The notes: generated from the letters alone by a model not told the origin. Counted from the first letter of the stretch, positions 44,152 through 53,769 are shown. The stretch: 64,000 bases of DNA from Variovorax sp. UMC13 (GCF_014170375.1 NZ_LZZW01000010.1:1-64000); one strand, 5' to 3'. Translations and numbers: made by a program.

Positions 44152-45360
44152 ATGGCACGCGCATTGGTGATCGTGCTCGACTCGCTGGGCCTGGGCGCCA
44201 CGCCGGACGCGCCGGACTTCGGCGACAGCGGCGCGAACACGCTGGGCCACATCGCGCGGTGGTGCGCCGATGCCGGCCGGCCGCTGCGGCTGCCGACCTT
44301 GTCGAGGCTCGGCTTTCCGCAGGCCGCCCACGCCGCGAGCGGGCAGTGGCCGGCCGGCCTGGCCGTGCACCCGTCCCCCGAAGGGGCCTTCGGTGCCGCC
44401 TGCGAACGCAGCCGCGGCAAGGACACGCCCAGCGGCCACTGGGAGCTCATGGGCTGCCCGGTCGAATTCGACTGGGGCTATTTCCCGGCGCCGGCCGAAG
44501 CCGGAGCCCCGGTGTTCCCGGCCGACCTGATGCTGCGCTGGTACCGGGCCTGCGGCCTCGAGGGCAGCCTCTGCAACGGGCATGCGAGCGGCACCGAGGT
44601 GCTCGCGACCTTCGGCGATGCGCACGTCGCCACCGGCCTGCCGATCTGCTACACGAGCAGCGACAGCGTGTTCCAGGTCGCGGCCCACGAACAGCACTTC
44701 GGGCGCGAGCGCCTCTACCGGATCTGCGAGCTCGCCAAGCCGCTGTTCGACGAGCTCGGCATCGCCCGCGTGATCGCGCGTCCTTTCGAGGGCGCCTCGG
44801 GCCATTACCGCCGCACGGGCGGGCGCCACGACTACACCACGCCGCCGCCCGGCCCGACGCTGTTGGACGTGCTGGCGGCGGCGGGCCGCGAGGTGCATGG
44901 CGTCGGCAAGATCCGCGACATCTTCGCCGGCCGCGGCGTCACGCACCACCACCCGGCCGACGGCAACGCCGCGCTGTGCGAGGCGACGCTGGAGGCGCTC
45001 GAGGCCTGCGCCGAGGGCGGGCTGGTGTTCACCAACCTGGTGGACTTCGACATGCTCTACGGCCACCGGCGCGACGTGGCCGGCTACGCCGATGCGCTCG
45101 AGGCCTTCGATGCCTTCCTGCCGCGGCTGCTGGCAAGGCTGCAGCCCGGCGACCTGCTGGCCCTGACCGCCGACCATGGCTGCGACCCGACCTGGCCCGG
45201 CAGCGACCACACGCGCGAGCAGGTGCCGCTGATCTTCTGCGGTGCGTCCGTGCCGCGGGCCCTGGAACTCGGGCAGCGGGACAGCTTCGCCGACCTGGGC
45301 CAGACCGTCGCGGCGCACCTGGCGGTGCCGGCGCTGGCCGCGGGCCGGCGCTGCTGGTAG
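44152..45360 (+). CDS. deoB: phosphopentomutase
   Basis: 402 aa metalloenzyme interconverting (deoxy)ribose 1- and 5-phosphates. The N-terminal metal site is in IVLDSLGLGATPDAPDFGD, and the C-terminal metal site in TADHGCDPTWPGSDHTRE. GKDTPSGHWELMG and YTSSDSVFQVAAHE are family markers. It starts four bases after deoA and closes the nine-gene operon. Together with DeoA and DeoC it completes conversion of deoxynucleosides to glycolytic and C2 products. Confidence 0.95.
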   Translation: MARALVIVLDSLGLGATPDAPDFGDSGANTLGHIARWCADAGRPLRLPTLSRLGFPQAAHAASGQWPAGLAVHPSPEGAFGAACERSRGKDTPSGHWELMGCPVEFDWGYFPAPAEAGAPVFPADLMLRWYRACGLEGSLCNGHASGTEVLATFGDAHVATGLPICYTSSDSVFQVAAHEQHFGRERLYRICELAKPLFDELGIARVIARPFEGASGHYRRTGGRHDYTTPPPGPTLLDVLAAAGREVHGVGKIRDIFAGRGVTHHHPADGNAALCEATLEALEACAEGGLVFTNLVDFDMLYGHRRDVAGYADALEAFDAFLPRLLARLQPGDLLALTADHGCDPTWPGSDHTREQVPLIFCGASVPRALELGQRDSFADLGQTVAAHLAVPALAAGRRCW

Positions 45361-45471
45361 GGCATGCCGGTCCCCGCATCGCGGGCGACGCGAGTATCCT
45401 CCTCCCTGTGGTCCACCGAAGCGCTCTTCCAGCGCCGCGCTCTCGCGAGGTGGGCCGAGCCTGGAGGCCGC

Positions 45472-45705
45472 ATGAAATTCGTGATCATTCCCGAGCAGCG
45501 AAATCGTTGGTCATGGGAGCTCCGCAATGCAGAGGGCGTGGCGCTTTCCAGAAGCGTCGGCAGCTACAGCGAACGCATCCAGGTCGAGCACGCGATCCAG
45601 GCGCTGCGGCGCGGGGTGGCCAACGCACGCGTGCTGGGGCCGACCGGCGCGAGTCTCGACGAACTGGCGGGACGGTCGGCATCGAACGAAAAGGCATCCA
45701 GGTGA
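45472..45705 (+). CDS. small DUF1508-like protein
   Basis: 77 aa from the ATG at 45472, which has a GGAGG ribosome site seven bases upstream; an open frame from 45364 has no such site. The segment RNRWSWELRNAEGVALSRSVGSY... resembles the short beta-rich DUF1508/YegP repeat (aromatic-x-W-x-L ... G ... S ... Y). No signal peptide or membrane segment. The same pattern forms the N terminus of the next protein (45713), so the two genes probably arose by local duplication. Eight bases separate them. Function unknown. Confidence 0.7.
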   Translation: MKFVIIPEQRNRWSWELRNAEGVALSRSVGSYSERIQVEHAIQALRRGVANARVLGPTGASLDELAGRSASNEKASR

Positions 45706-45712
45706 ATTCTCC

Positions 45713-46435
45713 ATGCGCGTAGCCGTTTCCCTCGACGCCACCGGCCGCTGGCGTTGGGAGCTGCACAGCCCCGACGGGCTGGGCCTGGCGGAGAGCTGCG
45801 GCACTTTCGCCACCTATTCGCTCGCGGTGCTCAATGCCGACGCGGTCTGCCGCTGCATCCCCGATGCCCCGGTCGAGGTCGAGGTCCCGCCGGCCCCGAT
45901 CGCCACCGGCCCGAATGCCCGCATGACCCAGGCCTTCGCGCAGGTCTGCGGCGCGCTGAGGACGCGCGGACTCGATGCGGCGCTGGAAGTGCTCAACCGG
46001 CCGCTGGGCCATCGCTACAGCGCGGTCTACGCGATGGCCGATGCGCAGCGGCTGGTGAACGTCGGCTTCTTCGACAAGCACGGCGAAGCCCTTCCGTCGA
46101 ACCTGCAGTCGGTGGCCTACAACCAGAGCTTCTGCCAGTTCGCGATCCGCGACGGTCAGTTCCGAACCGAGAACTCCGCCCACGACACGCGGCTGGACGG
46201 GAACGTCTACCAGGGCGTGCTGAACTCGTACCACGCGGTGCCGCTGGTCTCGATGCAGGGCCAGGTGCTCGGCACCCTCTGCCACTTCGACACGGCCGCG
46301 CTGGCGCTGGCCGACGAGGACTTCGAACTGCTGCAGCTGGTGGCCGAGGTGTTGGTGCATTGGCTGCCGAGGCCGTCCCTGGCCGTGGCCACGACGATGC
46401 CCCTGACGCCAACCACCGGCTCGGCCCCAGGCTGA
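45713..46435 (+). CDS. DUF1508-like domain fused to a GAF domain
   Basis: 240 aa. Residues 1-50 (VAVSLDATGRWRWELHSPDG...AESCGTF) repeat the pattern of the small protein just upstream. Residues about 70-220 form a GAF-type sensory domain, with SAVYAMADAQRLVNVGFFDKHGE, YNQSFCQFAIRDGQFRTENSAHDTRL and the closing VPLVSMQGQVLGTLCHFDT. No output domain (HTH, kinase, GGDEF) is attached. It may be a free-standing sensor of a small molecule or redox state. The combination is unusual in my experience. A small hairpin lies 18 bases after its stop. Confidence 0.75.
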   Translation: MRVAVSLDATGRWRWELHSPDGLGLAESCGTFATYSLAVLNADAVCRCIPDAPVEVEVPPAPIATGPNARMTQAFAQVCGALRTRGLDAALEVLNRPLGHRYSAVYAMADAQRLVNVGFFDKHGEALPSNLQSVAYNQSFCQFAIRDGQFRTENSAHDTRLDGNVYQGVLNSYHAVPLVSMQGQVLGTLCHFDTAALALADEDFELLQLVAEVLVHWLPRPSLAVATTMPLTPTTGSAPG

Positions 46436-46448
46436 GGCAGGCGCGCCT

Positions 46449-47462
46449 TCAACGGCCGGCCTCGAGCGGCCGGCCCGTGATGCGCTCCACCGCCCGCCGG
46501 CTGGCGTTGCGCGAAGCTGGCGTCAGGCCCGGGTCCTGCGCGCTGCGCACCAGGGACGCCAAGGCGACATTCGGCGCACGCGAATAGCGGTAGCTCAGGA
46601 TGTTGGCGGCCACGGCACCGTCCTCCTGCCCGGTCTGGCCGAAGAAGTAGCCCAGGTTGATCCAGGCACTGGCGCGCCGGGGCGCGAGGGTGAGCGTCGT
46701 GACGAGTTTCTGCGCGCCCTCGGCCAGTTGGCCGCGCATCAGCAAGGCATAGCCGAAGTTGTTGACCGCCTCTTCGTTCCCGCCGTCGGCGTCCGCGGCC
46801 TGGCGGAACAATTCCGTGGCCTCGTCGAGCCTGTTCGCCCGGAACCTGGACAGCCCCTGGTCGTTGAGCGCCCTCGACCACGCGCGGTCCACGGGCCTGA
46901 CGGGCTTGGGCAGGGCTTCCAGCCGAAGGACGGCACGCTCGGCGGCCTCGAGGTCGCCGCTGAGCGCGCCGTTGAGCGCCGCATCGATCCAGTCCGTGGG
47001 TGCCATCGCGCGTGCCGCCGGCGGTGCCGATGGTGCCGATGCGGACGGCGGCGCGGGCGGCGACGGTGGCCGCAGCGGCTCCGATGGCGGCGCCGCGGGT
47101 GCGCGCAGTTCGGCCGCGGAAAACGCGCTGCATTGGAGCGCCTCGACCGTGTTGCGCTCGACCGTCAACGCGAGGGCGTCCGGGTCCTTGGTGTGCAGCT
47201 TCGGCCCCACCACGTCGACCACGCGCCGGATCACGCCTTGGCGGTACACCGGGTCCTGGCAGGATTTCAGGCGCAGGTAGTGCACCGAACCGCCCGCGAC
47301 CTGCTTGGCGACCTGCTGCAGGGCGGCCTTGATGAAGACCTCCATGTAGCCGCCGCTCTTCTTCGCCTCCCCTTCCGCATTGGCCGCCAGGACCTGGACC
47401 GGTATGCAGACCACGGCCCACATCATCAGGACGGCCGTGCGTTGGAAGCAGCGTGTGTGCAT
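46449..47462 (-). CDS. secreted TPR-repeat protein
   Basis: 337 aa from the ATG at 47462, supported by an AAGGGG ribosome site. Residues 1-27 form a signal peptide ending VQVLAANA. A globular N-terminal part follows (about 28-110, with two Cys in KSCQDP and LQCSAF), then a Pro/Ala/Ser-rich linker (about 113-145). The C-terminal half holds at least three TPR-like units around RALNDQGLSRFRANRLDEATELFRQAADAD, NNFGYALLMRGQLAEGAQKL and AWINLGYFFGQTGQEDGAV. It is probably periplasmic and protein-binding. No specific partner is evident; it is convergent with the GAF gene. Confidence 0.78.
   Translation of the reverse strand: MHTRCFQRTAVLMMWAVVCIPVQVLAANAEGEAKKSGGYMEVFIKAALQQVAKQVAGGSVHYLRLKSCQDPVYRQGVIRRVVDVVGPKLHTKDPDALALTVERNTVEALQCSAFSAAELRAPAAPPSEPLRPPSPPAPPSASAPSAPPAARAMAPTDWIDAALNGALSGDLEAAERAVLRLEALPKPVRPVDRAWSRALNDQGLSRFRANRLDEATELFRQAADADGGNEEAVNNFGYALLMRGQLAEGAQKLVTTLTLAPRRASAWINLGYFFGQTGQEDGAVAANILSYRYSRAPNVALASLVRSAQDPGLTPASRNASRRAVERITGRPLEAGR
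46454..46475. terminator. hairpin at the junction of convergent GAF and TPR genes
   Basis: GGCCGGC, an eight-base loop, then GCCGGCC: a seven-base GC stem 18 bases after the GAF-protein stop and overlapping the last codons of the TPR gene. No T-run follows on either strand, so intrinsic termination is doubtful. Confidence 0.3.
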
Positions 47463-47599
47463 GATCGCCCCTTGGTTTGAACCAAAGTATTCATCATGTC
47501 CGCGCAAAATGCCAGCGTGTGCCGTGCAGCAGGCCCTGTCCGGAGGGCCGCTGCCGGAGCCGCTTCACCGCGGGCACGGCAGGCGCTCCCCACCCCGGC

Positions 47600-48799
47600 T
47601 CATCGCCGCGGCCGCAGCAGAGGCCTGAAGAAGAGAAGGCCCAGCACCGGCCCAGGCAGCAGCAGCCATGCCACGGCGTCGCCCATGCGGTGGAGGTTCG
47701 AGGTCACGAGCGTGATCGACAGCACGGTGACGAAGAAGCCCACGCTGTTCTGGATCGCCAGGGCGCTGCCGACGGCATGCGGCGGGCAGGCGCTGGCGGC
47801 GATCGCGGAGAACTGGGCCGAGTCTGCGATCACGGCGAAGCCCCAGACCAGCAAGGCCAGCACGCAGAGGGCCAGGCCGGCCCGGCTGGCGAAGGGGTAG
47901 AGCAGGCACATCGCGCCCGAAGCCGCCAGGGCGGCGGCCGCGACCCGCGGGCTGCCGAAGCGCCGGCTCAGGCCGCCGGCCAGGATGCAGCCGAGCGCGC
48001 CGACCGCGATGATCGCGAACGACAGCAAGGACACCAGGCGCGGCTGGAACGCGGCCGAGACCCCGGAACGTTCGACCGCGCGCATGACCAGGAAAGGCAC
48101 CACGGTCCAGAAGGCATACAGCTCCCACATGTGTCCGAAATAGCCGAACGCGCTGGCGCGGAAGGCGCGGTCCTTGAAGACCGCGAGCGCCTCGCCCCAG
48201 CGCGCCGCGCGCGGGCCGGACGGCAGCTTCGCATTCAGGTAGGGCCCGTCGCCGAGCAGGAAGACCGCGGCCGCGCCGGCCAGCGCCAGGAAGGAGGAGC
48301 TCAGGATCACGCCCTGCCACGACAGGTCGCCCCCGGCCGCGCGGATCGCATGCGGCAGCGCGGTGCCGAGCGTCAGCATGGCCACCAGCAGGCCCAGCGT
48401 GGCGCCGGCGTTGCCGCGGCTCCAGGTGATCACCATCTTCATGCCCAGCGGATAGATGCCCGCCAGGCACACGCCCACGGCCATCCGCAGCGCCAGGCCC
48501 TGGCCGAAGCCCACCGGCACCAGCGCGAAGGCCGCGTTCAGGGCCGCGCCGAACACGCTGGAGACGGCGAAGATCCGGCTCGCGGAGAAGCGGTCGGCCA
48601 GGCCCGACATCGCGAGCAGGAGGGTGCCGGCGATGAAGCCGATCTGCACCGCGCTGGTGAGCTGGCCGAAGGCGGCCGGCGTCAGCGACCAGGCGCGCAT
48701 CAGGTCGTCGGCCGCGCTGTTCGGGCTGAACCACAGCGAGGTGCCGAACAGCTGCGCCACCACGATGGTGGCCACCGGCCAGCGCCCGAGCCCCTTCAC
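47600..48799 (-). CDS. MFS transporter
   Basis: 399 aa major facilitator with about 12 hydrophobic helices. The inter-helix 2-3 loop reads [16 protein letters not shown] (the GxxxDRxxxRR-like motif), and its counterpart in the second half is [29 protein letters not shown] and a cytosolic loop at about residues 190-210 separate the halves. The ATG overlaps the stop of the enoyl-CoA hydratase gene (ATGA), so it is the last gene of the acrylate-type cluster. Import of the substrate or export of a by-product are both possible. Confidence 0.88.
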   Translation of the reverse strand: MKGLGRWPVATIVVAQLFGTSLWFSPNSAADDLMRAWSLTPAAFGQLTSAVQIGFIAGTLLLAMSGLADRFSASRIFAVSSVFGAALNAAFALVPVGFGQGLALRMAVGVCLAGIYPLGMKMVITWSRGNAGATLGLLVAMLTLGTALPHAIRAAGGDLSWQGVILSSSFLALAGAAAVFLLGDGPYLNAKLPSGPRAARWGEALAVFKDRAFRASAFGYFGHMWELYAFWTVVPFLVMRAVERSGVSAAFQPRLVSLLSFAIIAVGALGCILAGGLSRRFGSPRVAAAALAASGAMCLLYPFASRAGLALCVLALLVWGFAVIADSAQFSAIAASACPPHAVGSALAIQNSVGFFVTVLSITLVTSNLHRMGDAVAWLLLPGPVLGLLFFRPLLRPRR

Positions 48800-49623
48800 T
48801 CGGCCTCGAAGCGCTGGGCGCGCCAGGCGAGCGCGGCCTGCAGGCCCTTGTCGCGCGCGATGTCCATGAAGGTCACCTTGTCCGGCGAGCCATGCGACTC
48901 GATCGAGTGGTCGATGTCCAGCGCGGTGGCCAGCGCCGATTCCAGGCCCTGGATGTCATAGGTGCGCTGGATCGCCTTCTTGGTCTGCTGCACGAGCTCG
49001 GGGTCCATCTTCGCGATGTTGCGCGCGACCTTCATTGCCGTCTCGAGCTGCTGGCCCACCGGCACCACCTCGCTGACCAGTCCCATCTGCATGGCCAGCG
49101 CCGCGCCGACCTTGTCCTGGCCGCTCAGGATGATGCGCTTGGCGTGCTTGGGCGAGGTGATCCAGGGCAGCAGCATGGTCACGATGCCGGCGCCGAAGCG
49201 CAGTTCGGGCTCGCCGAAGGTGGCGTCCTCGGCGGCGATCGTGATGTCGCAGGCCAGCGCCATCTCGAAGGCGCCCGCCACGCAGGGCCCGTGCACCGCG
49301 GCGATGGTCGGCTTGGGGCTGCGCCAGAAGCGCATCGTGGTGTGGAAGTCGAGGTCCAGGATCTCGCGCCAGACCTGCGAACCCTTGGGGTTGCGGGCCA
49401 TCTGGTCCTTGAGATCGAAGCCCGACGAGAAGCCCTTGCCGGCGCCGCTGAGCACGATGGCGCGCACCTCGGGCTGCGCCTCCGCAATGTTCATGGCCGC
49501 ATCGATCTCCATCAGCATCGTCTTGGACAGCGCGTTCAGCCGCTCGGGCCTGAACAGCTGGATGTGGGCCACGCCGTCGGCGACCTCGAAGCGGATCGTC
49601 TGGTAGGCGCTTGTTTCTTGCAT
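48796..49623 (-). CDS. enoyl-CoA hydratase/isomerase, candidate acryloyl-CoA hydratase
   Basis: 275 aa crotonase. The oxyanion-hole stretches are [15 protein letters not shown] (about 60-75) and [16 protein letters not shown] (about 118-133), and the acid/base Glu lies in [11 protein letters not shown]. Only one of the usual two catalytic Glu positions is clear; the other site holds AFEMA. In the context of an AcuI-like reductase, an acyl-CoA synthetase and a short-chain acid transporter it could hydrate acryloyl-CoA to 3-hydroxypropionyl-CoA. General beta-oxidation activity is the alternative. It lies 35 bases after the synthetase gene and is coupled to the MFS gene downstream. Confidence 0.85.
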   Translation of the reverse strand: MQETSAYQTIRFEVADGVAHIQLFRPERLNALSKTMLMEIDAAMNIAEAQPEVRAIVLSGAGKGFSSGFDLKDQMARNPKGSQVWREILDLDFHTTMRFWRSPKPTIAAVHGPCVAGAFEMALACDITIAAEDATFGEPELRFGAGIVTMLLPWITSPKHAKRIILSGQDKVGAALAMQMGLVSEVVPVGQQLETAMKVARNIAKMDPELVQQTKKAIQRTYDIQGLESALATALDIDHSIESHGSPDKVTFMDIARDKGLQAALAWRAQRFEAE

Positions 49624-49658
49624 GGGGTGACTCCAGGTGGGTGAAGGGTGCCGCGCGA

Positions 49659-51167
49659 TCAGCGCGACCAGGCCGCCAGGGGCGGCAGGCTGTCGGTGCG
49701 CAGCAGCGTTTGCAGTTGGCTGCGGTCGATCTTGCCGGTGCGGCCGGTGGGCAGCTCAGTGCCGACATAGCAGACGTCGGGATGCTTGTACTTCTCGAGC
49801 CTGTCCGCCAGCTCGGCCCGCAGCGCCGATGCATCGATCGTCGCGCCGGCTTCCGCGACCAGCAGCGCATGGATGCGCTGCCCGAGCACCGGATCGGGAA
49901 CGCCCGCGACCAGCGCGGCACCGACCCCGGCGCAGGCGCACAGCGCGCGCTCGACCTCGATCGGCGTGATCTTGTTGCCGCCGCGCACGATGAGTTCCTT
50001 GAGCCGTCCCACGATGCTGACGAAGCCCTCGGCGTCGCGGGCCGCGAGGTCGCCGGTGCGGAACCAGCCTTCGGCGAAGGCGGCCCGGCTCAGTTCCGGA
50101 TCGCCCAGGTAGCCGGCCATGATGTAGGGCGTCTGCAGCTGCAGCTCGCCCGAAGCGCCGTCGGCGCATGCCGCGCCCGCGTCGTTCACGATGCGGCAGC
50201 GCACGCCCGGTGCCGGACGGCCGATGGTGGCCGGATGGCCGGGGTAGTCGCGCGGCGCGAGCACGAAGTCGCTGGTCGAGGTCTCGGTCAGGCCGTAGAT
50301 GTCGTAGAGCCCCGCGGGCGCGATGAAGGCCCGCAGCCGGGCCGACAGCTCCGGCCCCAGCGGCTCGCCGCCGATCACCACGTCGCGCAGGCGGGCCGCG
50401 GCGCGGATGCGTGCGGCCGCGGCATCGAGTTCGGCCGGCGACATCGCACCGAAGGTGGCGCGCACCATGGTCGGCACCACGCCCACGCGCGTCACGCCTT
50501 CGTCGACCAGCAGGTCGACGAACAGCGGCGGGCTGAAGCGCGCGCAGGTCACGACCTTGCCGCCCTGCATCAGCGTGAGCAGCGCCATCCAGATGCCGAA
50601 GCTGAAGGTGTTGTTCAGCACCAGCAGCGTCACCTCGTCGGCGCCCAGCCCCAGCAGGCGCTGGTTCTGTTCGAGCTTGCCGGCGAAGGCCTCGTGGCTC
50701 AGCACCACGCCTTTGGGCAGGCCGGTGGAACCCGAGGTGAAGATAACCAGGGCCGCGCCCGCGAGCAGCGCGCGGTCGGCGGCCTCGTGCGGTGCCGGCG
50801 CGTCCATCGGCCGGATGCAGGCCTCGAGCGCGCCGTCTTCGAGCAGGTCGGCGTGGAAGCGGCACCGGGCCTTGGCCTGGATCGCATCGACCACGCCCGC
50901 GGGCGAGCTGCGATGGACCGGCACGGCCACGGCCGAGGCCATCCAGACGCCCAGCAGGCAGGCGAAGTCCAACGGATGGTTCGACGACTTCACCATCACG
51001 GTGTCGTCCGCGGCGACGCCCGCGGCCACCAGCCGCTCGGCGACCGCGCTGGCGCGCGCCCACAACTGGTCGTAGCTGAGTTCCAGGCCTTCGCCGCTGA
51101 GCGCGGTGCGCCCGGCGTTTGCGCGCACCGCGCGTTCGAGGGAGAGTGTGAGGAGCCGATGTGTCAT
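49659..51167 (-). CDS. acyl-CoA synthetase (AMP-forming)
   Basis: 502 aa adenylate-forming enzyme. It carries the P-loop-like IFTSGSTGLPKGVVLSH (about 168-184), DIYGLTETSTS, GWFRTGDLAARD, the hinge GRLKELIVRGGNKI and the C-terminal catalytic Lys in TGRTGKIDR. It activates a carboxylic acid to its CoA thioester. Given the neighbours, the acid is probably short (acrylate, 3-hydroxypropionate or a similar acid). It sits 43 bases after the acryloyl-CoA reductase-like gene. Exact specificity cannot be read from the sequence. Confidence 0.9.
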   Translation of the reverse strand: MTHRLLTLSLERAVRANAGRTALSGEGLELSYDQLWARASAVAERLVAAGVAADDTVMVKSSNHPLDFACLLGVWMASAVAVPVHRSSPAGVVDAIQAKARCRFHADLLEDGALEACIRPMDAPAPHEAADRALLAGAALVIFTSGSTGLPKGVVLSHEAFAGKLEQNQRLLGLGADEVTLLVLNNTFSFGIWMALLTLMQGGKVVTCARFSPPLFVDLLVDEGVTRVGVVPTMVRATFGAMSPAELDAAAARIRAAARLRDVVIGGEPLGPELSARLRAFIAPAGLYDIYGLTETSTSDFVLAPRDYPGHPATIGRPAPGVRCRIVNDAGAACADGASGELQLQTPYIMAGYLGDPELSRAAFAEGWFRTGDLAARDAEGFVSIVGRLKELIVRGGNKITPIEVERALCACAGVGAALVAGVPDPVLGQRIHALLVAEAGATIDASALRAELADRLEKYKHPDVCYVGTELPTGRTGKIDRSQLQTLLRTDSLPPLAAWSR

Positions 51168-51210
51168 GGGGGAGCCGTTCGGAAGGTGGAGCGCCGTCGC
51201 ATGGGCAGCA

Positions 51211-52206
51211 TCAGTTCACGTCGACCAGCACGCGGCCGCGGAGCTGGCCGCTCAGCATGTCGGTCGCGGCCGCCTTCACCCCGGCCAGCGGGACGGTCTT
51301 GCCGGTGATCGTCTCCAGAACGTCCATCGGCAGCACCTCGACGATGCGCTCCCAGGCCGGCAGCCGGGCCGGCGTCGGCCGCATCACCGAATCGACGCCG
51401 ACCAGGTTCACGCCGCGCAGGATGAAGGGCATGACGCTGGTGGGCAGGTCGGCGCCGCCGGCGAGGCCGCAGGCGGCCACCACGCCGCCGTAGTTCATCT
51501 CGGCCAGCACCCGCGCCAGCACCTTCGAACCCACGGTGTCGACGGCGGCCGACCAGCGCTGGGTTTCCAGCGCGCGCGGCGGGTCCGACCACTCGGGGCC
51601 GTTCGCGATGGCGCTCGCGCCCAGGCCCTTCACGTACGCTTCCTTGGCCGGATTCCCGGTGAGCGCGGTCACCGCATAGCCCAGCCGGCTCAGGATGGCC
51701 GTGGCCACGCTGCCGACGCCGCCGGCCGCGCCGGTCACCAGCACCGGGCCCGAGGCCGGCGTCACGCCCGCGGCCTCGAGCGCATCGATGCACAGCATCG
51801 CGGTGAAGCCCGCCGTGCCGATCATCATCGCCTGCCGGGTCGTGAGGCCCCGCGGCAGGGGCACCAGCCACTCGCTGCGCACGCGCTGGTACTGGCTGTA
51901 GCCGCCCCAGTATTTCTCGCCCACGCTCCAGCCCGTGAGCACGACCTGCGTGCCCGCCGGCAAGGCCGGGTTGGCCGACTCGACGACCGTGCCGGCGAAG
52001 TCGATGCCGGGGACCAGCGGCCAGGTGCGCACGATCTTGCCCTGGCCGGTGACGGCCAGCGCGTCCTTGTAGTTGAGCGTGGAGAAGTCGATCTTCACCA
52101 GCGTGTCGAGCGCCGGCAGCGCGGCGAAGTCCAGGTCTTCGACCTCGGCGCGGGTCGCCTTGCCCTCCTCGCGCAGGACGAGGGCTTTGAACGATGCATT
52201 GGACAT
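51211..52206 (-). CDS. acuI: acryloyl-CoA reductase-like quinone oxidoreductase (AcuI/YhdH family)
   Basis: 331 aa medium-chain reductase of the YhdH/AcuI group, which reduces acryloyl-CoA to propionyl-CoA with NADPH. The opening FKALVLREEGKATRAEVEDLDFAALP, the NYKDALAVTGQGKIVRTWPLVPGIDFAGTV block, and the nucleotide motif VTGAAGGVGSVA (about 155) are typical of the group. No zinc-binding Cys set is present, as expected. An AAGGA ribosome site precedes the ATG. It is the second gene of the cluster behind the AtoE-type transporter. The symbol is given from family resemblance plus context; YhdH-like general reductase activity is the alternative. Confidence 0.82.
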   Translation of the reverse strand: MSNASFKALVLREEGKATRAEVEDLDFAALPALDTLVKIDFSTLNYKDALAVTGQGKIVRTWPLVPGIDFAGTVVESANPALPAGTQVVLTGWSVGEKYWGGYSQYQRVRSEWLVPLPRGLTTRQAMMIGTAGFTAMLCIDALEAAGVTPASGPVLVTGAAGGVGSVATAILSRLGYAVTALTGNPAKEAYVKGLGASAIANGPEWSDPPRALETQRWSAAVDTVGSKVLARVLAEMNYGGVVAACGLAGGADLPTSVMPFILRGVNLVGVDSVMRPTPARLPAWERIVEVLPMDVLETITGKTVPLAGVKAAATDMLSGQLRGRVLVDVN

Positions 52207-52237
52207 GGGGATTTCCTTTTTTTCGGGGAGAAGTGGT

Positions 52238-52255
52238 GCCCGGCCTTCGCCGGGC
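52238..52255. other. intergenic hairpin between the transporter and acuI
   Basis: GCCCGGC-CTTC-GCCGGGC, a perfect seven-base stem with a tetraloop, in the 54-base gap. On the transcribed (minus) strand it is not followed by a T-run, so it may attenuate or shape transcript processing without ending it. Confidence 0.45.
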
Positions 52256-52260
52256 GAAGC

Positions 52261-53664
52261 TCAGACGTGGGGATACAGGAGCAGCATCCCGCCCATCACG
52301 GTGACCATGGCAAAGAAGATGATCAGCGTGAAGCCCATGACGCGCCCCATGCCGACGCCGGCGATGGCGAGCAGCGGGATCACCCACATGGGCTGGATCA
52401 TGTCGGCGGCGCCTTCGCCCAGCGCGACCGCGATCGCGATCGAGGCCTGCGGCACGCCCAGCTGCACTGCGGCGGGCACGGCAAACGGCGCCTGGACCAC
52501 CCAGTGGCCGCCGGCGCTGGGCACGAAGACGCTGATGATCAGCGAGGAGACGAAGGTCCAGAACGGCAGGGTCTGCGGCGACGCGTGGTGCACGAAGGCC
52601 TGCGACATCACGTCGGCCAGGCCGGTGGCCGACATGATCCCCATGATGCCGCCGTAGAGCGGGAACTGGATCAGGATCGGGCCCGCGATGCGCGCGGCGT
52701 TGTTGACCGCACCGAGGTAGGCCTTGGGCTTCCAGTGCAGCAGCATGCCCAGCAGCAGGAAGATCAGCACCAGCATGTTGAGGTCCAGCTTGAAGGTGCC
52801 GGCCAGCACCTTGGTCGCGATGTAGGCGCCGCCGACCCCCACGATCGTCAGGTTGATCAGCCAGGCATGGTCGAGCCAGCCGGCGATGGTCCGGGGGGCC
52901 GCGGGCTCGACCTGCACCGTGTCCTCGCGCATCAGCTTCGCCGGATCGGCCGCGACCATGTCCTTCGCGCTCGGCATCATCAGCCGGAAGATCACCGGCA
53001 GCGCGAGGCCCAGCACGATCAGCGGCACGTAGTTCAGCGGCGACAGCAGGAAGGCCTTCATGGGCAGGATCTGCCCGGTGTGCTGTTCGATGATGTTCAT
53101 CGGCGAACCGGCGCTGGCGCTCACCAGCGCGATCGAGCTCGAGATGCCGCAGACATAGAAGGACCAGCCGGCGTACGCCGCCGCGACCAGCCAGGCGAAG
53201 TCGACGCGCACCCGCTTGGCGACTTCCCGCGCGAACAGCGCCGAGATCACCAGGCCCACGGCCCAGTTCAGCAGCCCGCCGACCATGGAGACGAAGAAGG
53301 TGAGCGTCATCGCGCCGGTGGGCGTGGTCGCGAAGGACGCCGTCCGGGTGAGCAGGCGCGCCACCGGTTTCGAGGTCGACAGCGCATGGCCGGTCACCAG
53401 CGTCAGGGCGACCAGGAAGGCGAAGCTGGCGATCTTGAAGACGCCGTCGTACCAGCCGCCCAGGACGGTGTCGACCCCGCCCTTGGGCGCGATCGCGAAC
53501 GCCAGCACGCAGGTGAAGGCGGTGAGCAGCACCGCGATGACGAACGGATCGGGCATCACGCGCTCGACCAGCCGCACGCAGAGCCTGCTGAGTTTCTGAA
53601 CCAATGTGCCGCCGATGGCGGGCTCCGCCTGAACGAGCGGGATCTCGACCCCCGGGTGATGCAT
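52261..53664 (-). CDS. short-chain fatty acid transporter (AtoE family)
   Basis: 467 aa inner-membrane protein with about 12 hydrophobic segments, matching the AtoE/TIGR00366 short-chain fatty acid carrier family. Landmarks are RVMPDPFVIAVLLTAFTCVLAFAI near the N terminus, NWAVGLVISALFAREVAKRV and PFWTFVSSLIISVFVPSAGGHWVVQAPF. It starts with a GGAGA ribosome site. It is the first gene of the leftward acrylate-type cluster and is divergent from the TetR gene. A strong promoter and a palindromic operator lie just upstream. Substrate probably acrylate, propionate or another C3-C4 acid. Confidence 0.9.
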   Translation of the reverse strand: MHHPGVEIPLVQAEPAIGGTLVQKLSRLCVRLVERVMPDPFVIAVLLTAFTCVLAFAIAPKGGVDTVLGGWYDGVFKIASFAFLVALTLVTGHALSTSKPVARLLTRTASFATTPTGAMTLTFFVSMVGGLLNWAVGLVISALFAREVAKRVRVDFAWLVAAAYAGWSFYVCGISSSIALVSASAGSPMNIIEQHTGQILPMKAFLLSPLNYVPLIVLGLALPVIFRLMMPSAKDMVAADPAKLMREDTVQVEPAAPRTIAGWLDHAWLINLTIVGVGGAYIATKVLAGTFKLDLNMLVLIFLLLGMLLHWKPKAYLGAVNNAARIAGPILIQFPLYGGIMGIMSATGLADVMSQAFVHHASPQTLPFWTFVSSLIISVFVPSAGGHWVVQAPFAVPAAVQLGVPQASIAIAVALGEGAADMIQPMWVIPLLAIAGVGMGRVMGFTLIIFFAMVTVMGGMLLLYPHV

Positions 53665-53720
53665 GCGATGTCTCCAGTTTTGGGTGGCTGGCCTGACGAA
53701 GCGGATGCTTTGCCCGCTTC

Positions 53721-53742
53721 ACTAGTTGACCAGTCGTCTAGT
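53721..53742. promoter_or_regulatory. TetR (AcuR-like) operator 1, over the transporter promoter
   Basis: Imperfect 22-base palindrome beginning ACTAGTTGACC and ending AGTCGTCTAGT. It covers the -10 end and predicted start point of the leftward promoter. Its 17-base core (53724-53740) matches operator 2 at 15 of 17 positions. Confidence 0.65.
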
Positions 53743-53769
53743 TATAGGATTCACGCCGACGCCCGTCAA
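53741..53769 (-). promoter_or_regulatory. sigma-70 promoter of the acrylate-type cluster
   Basis: On the minus strand: TTGACG (53769-53764), an exact 17-base spacer, TATAAC (53746-53741). Both hexamers match the consensus at five of six positions. Operator 1 overlaps its downstream edge. Confidence 0.65.
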
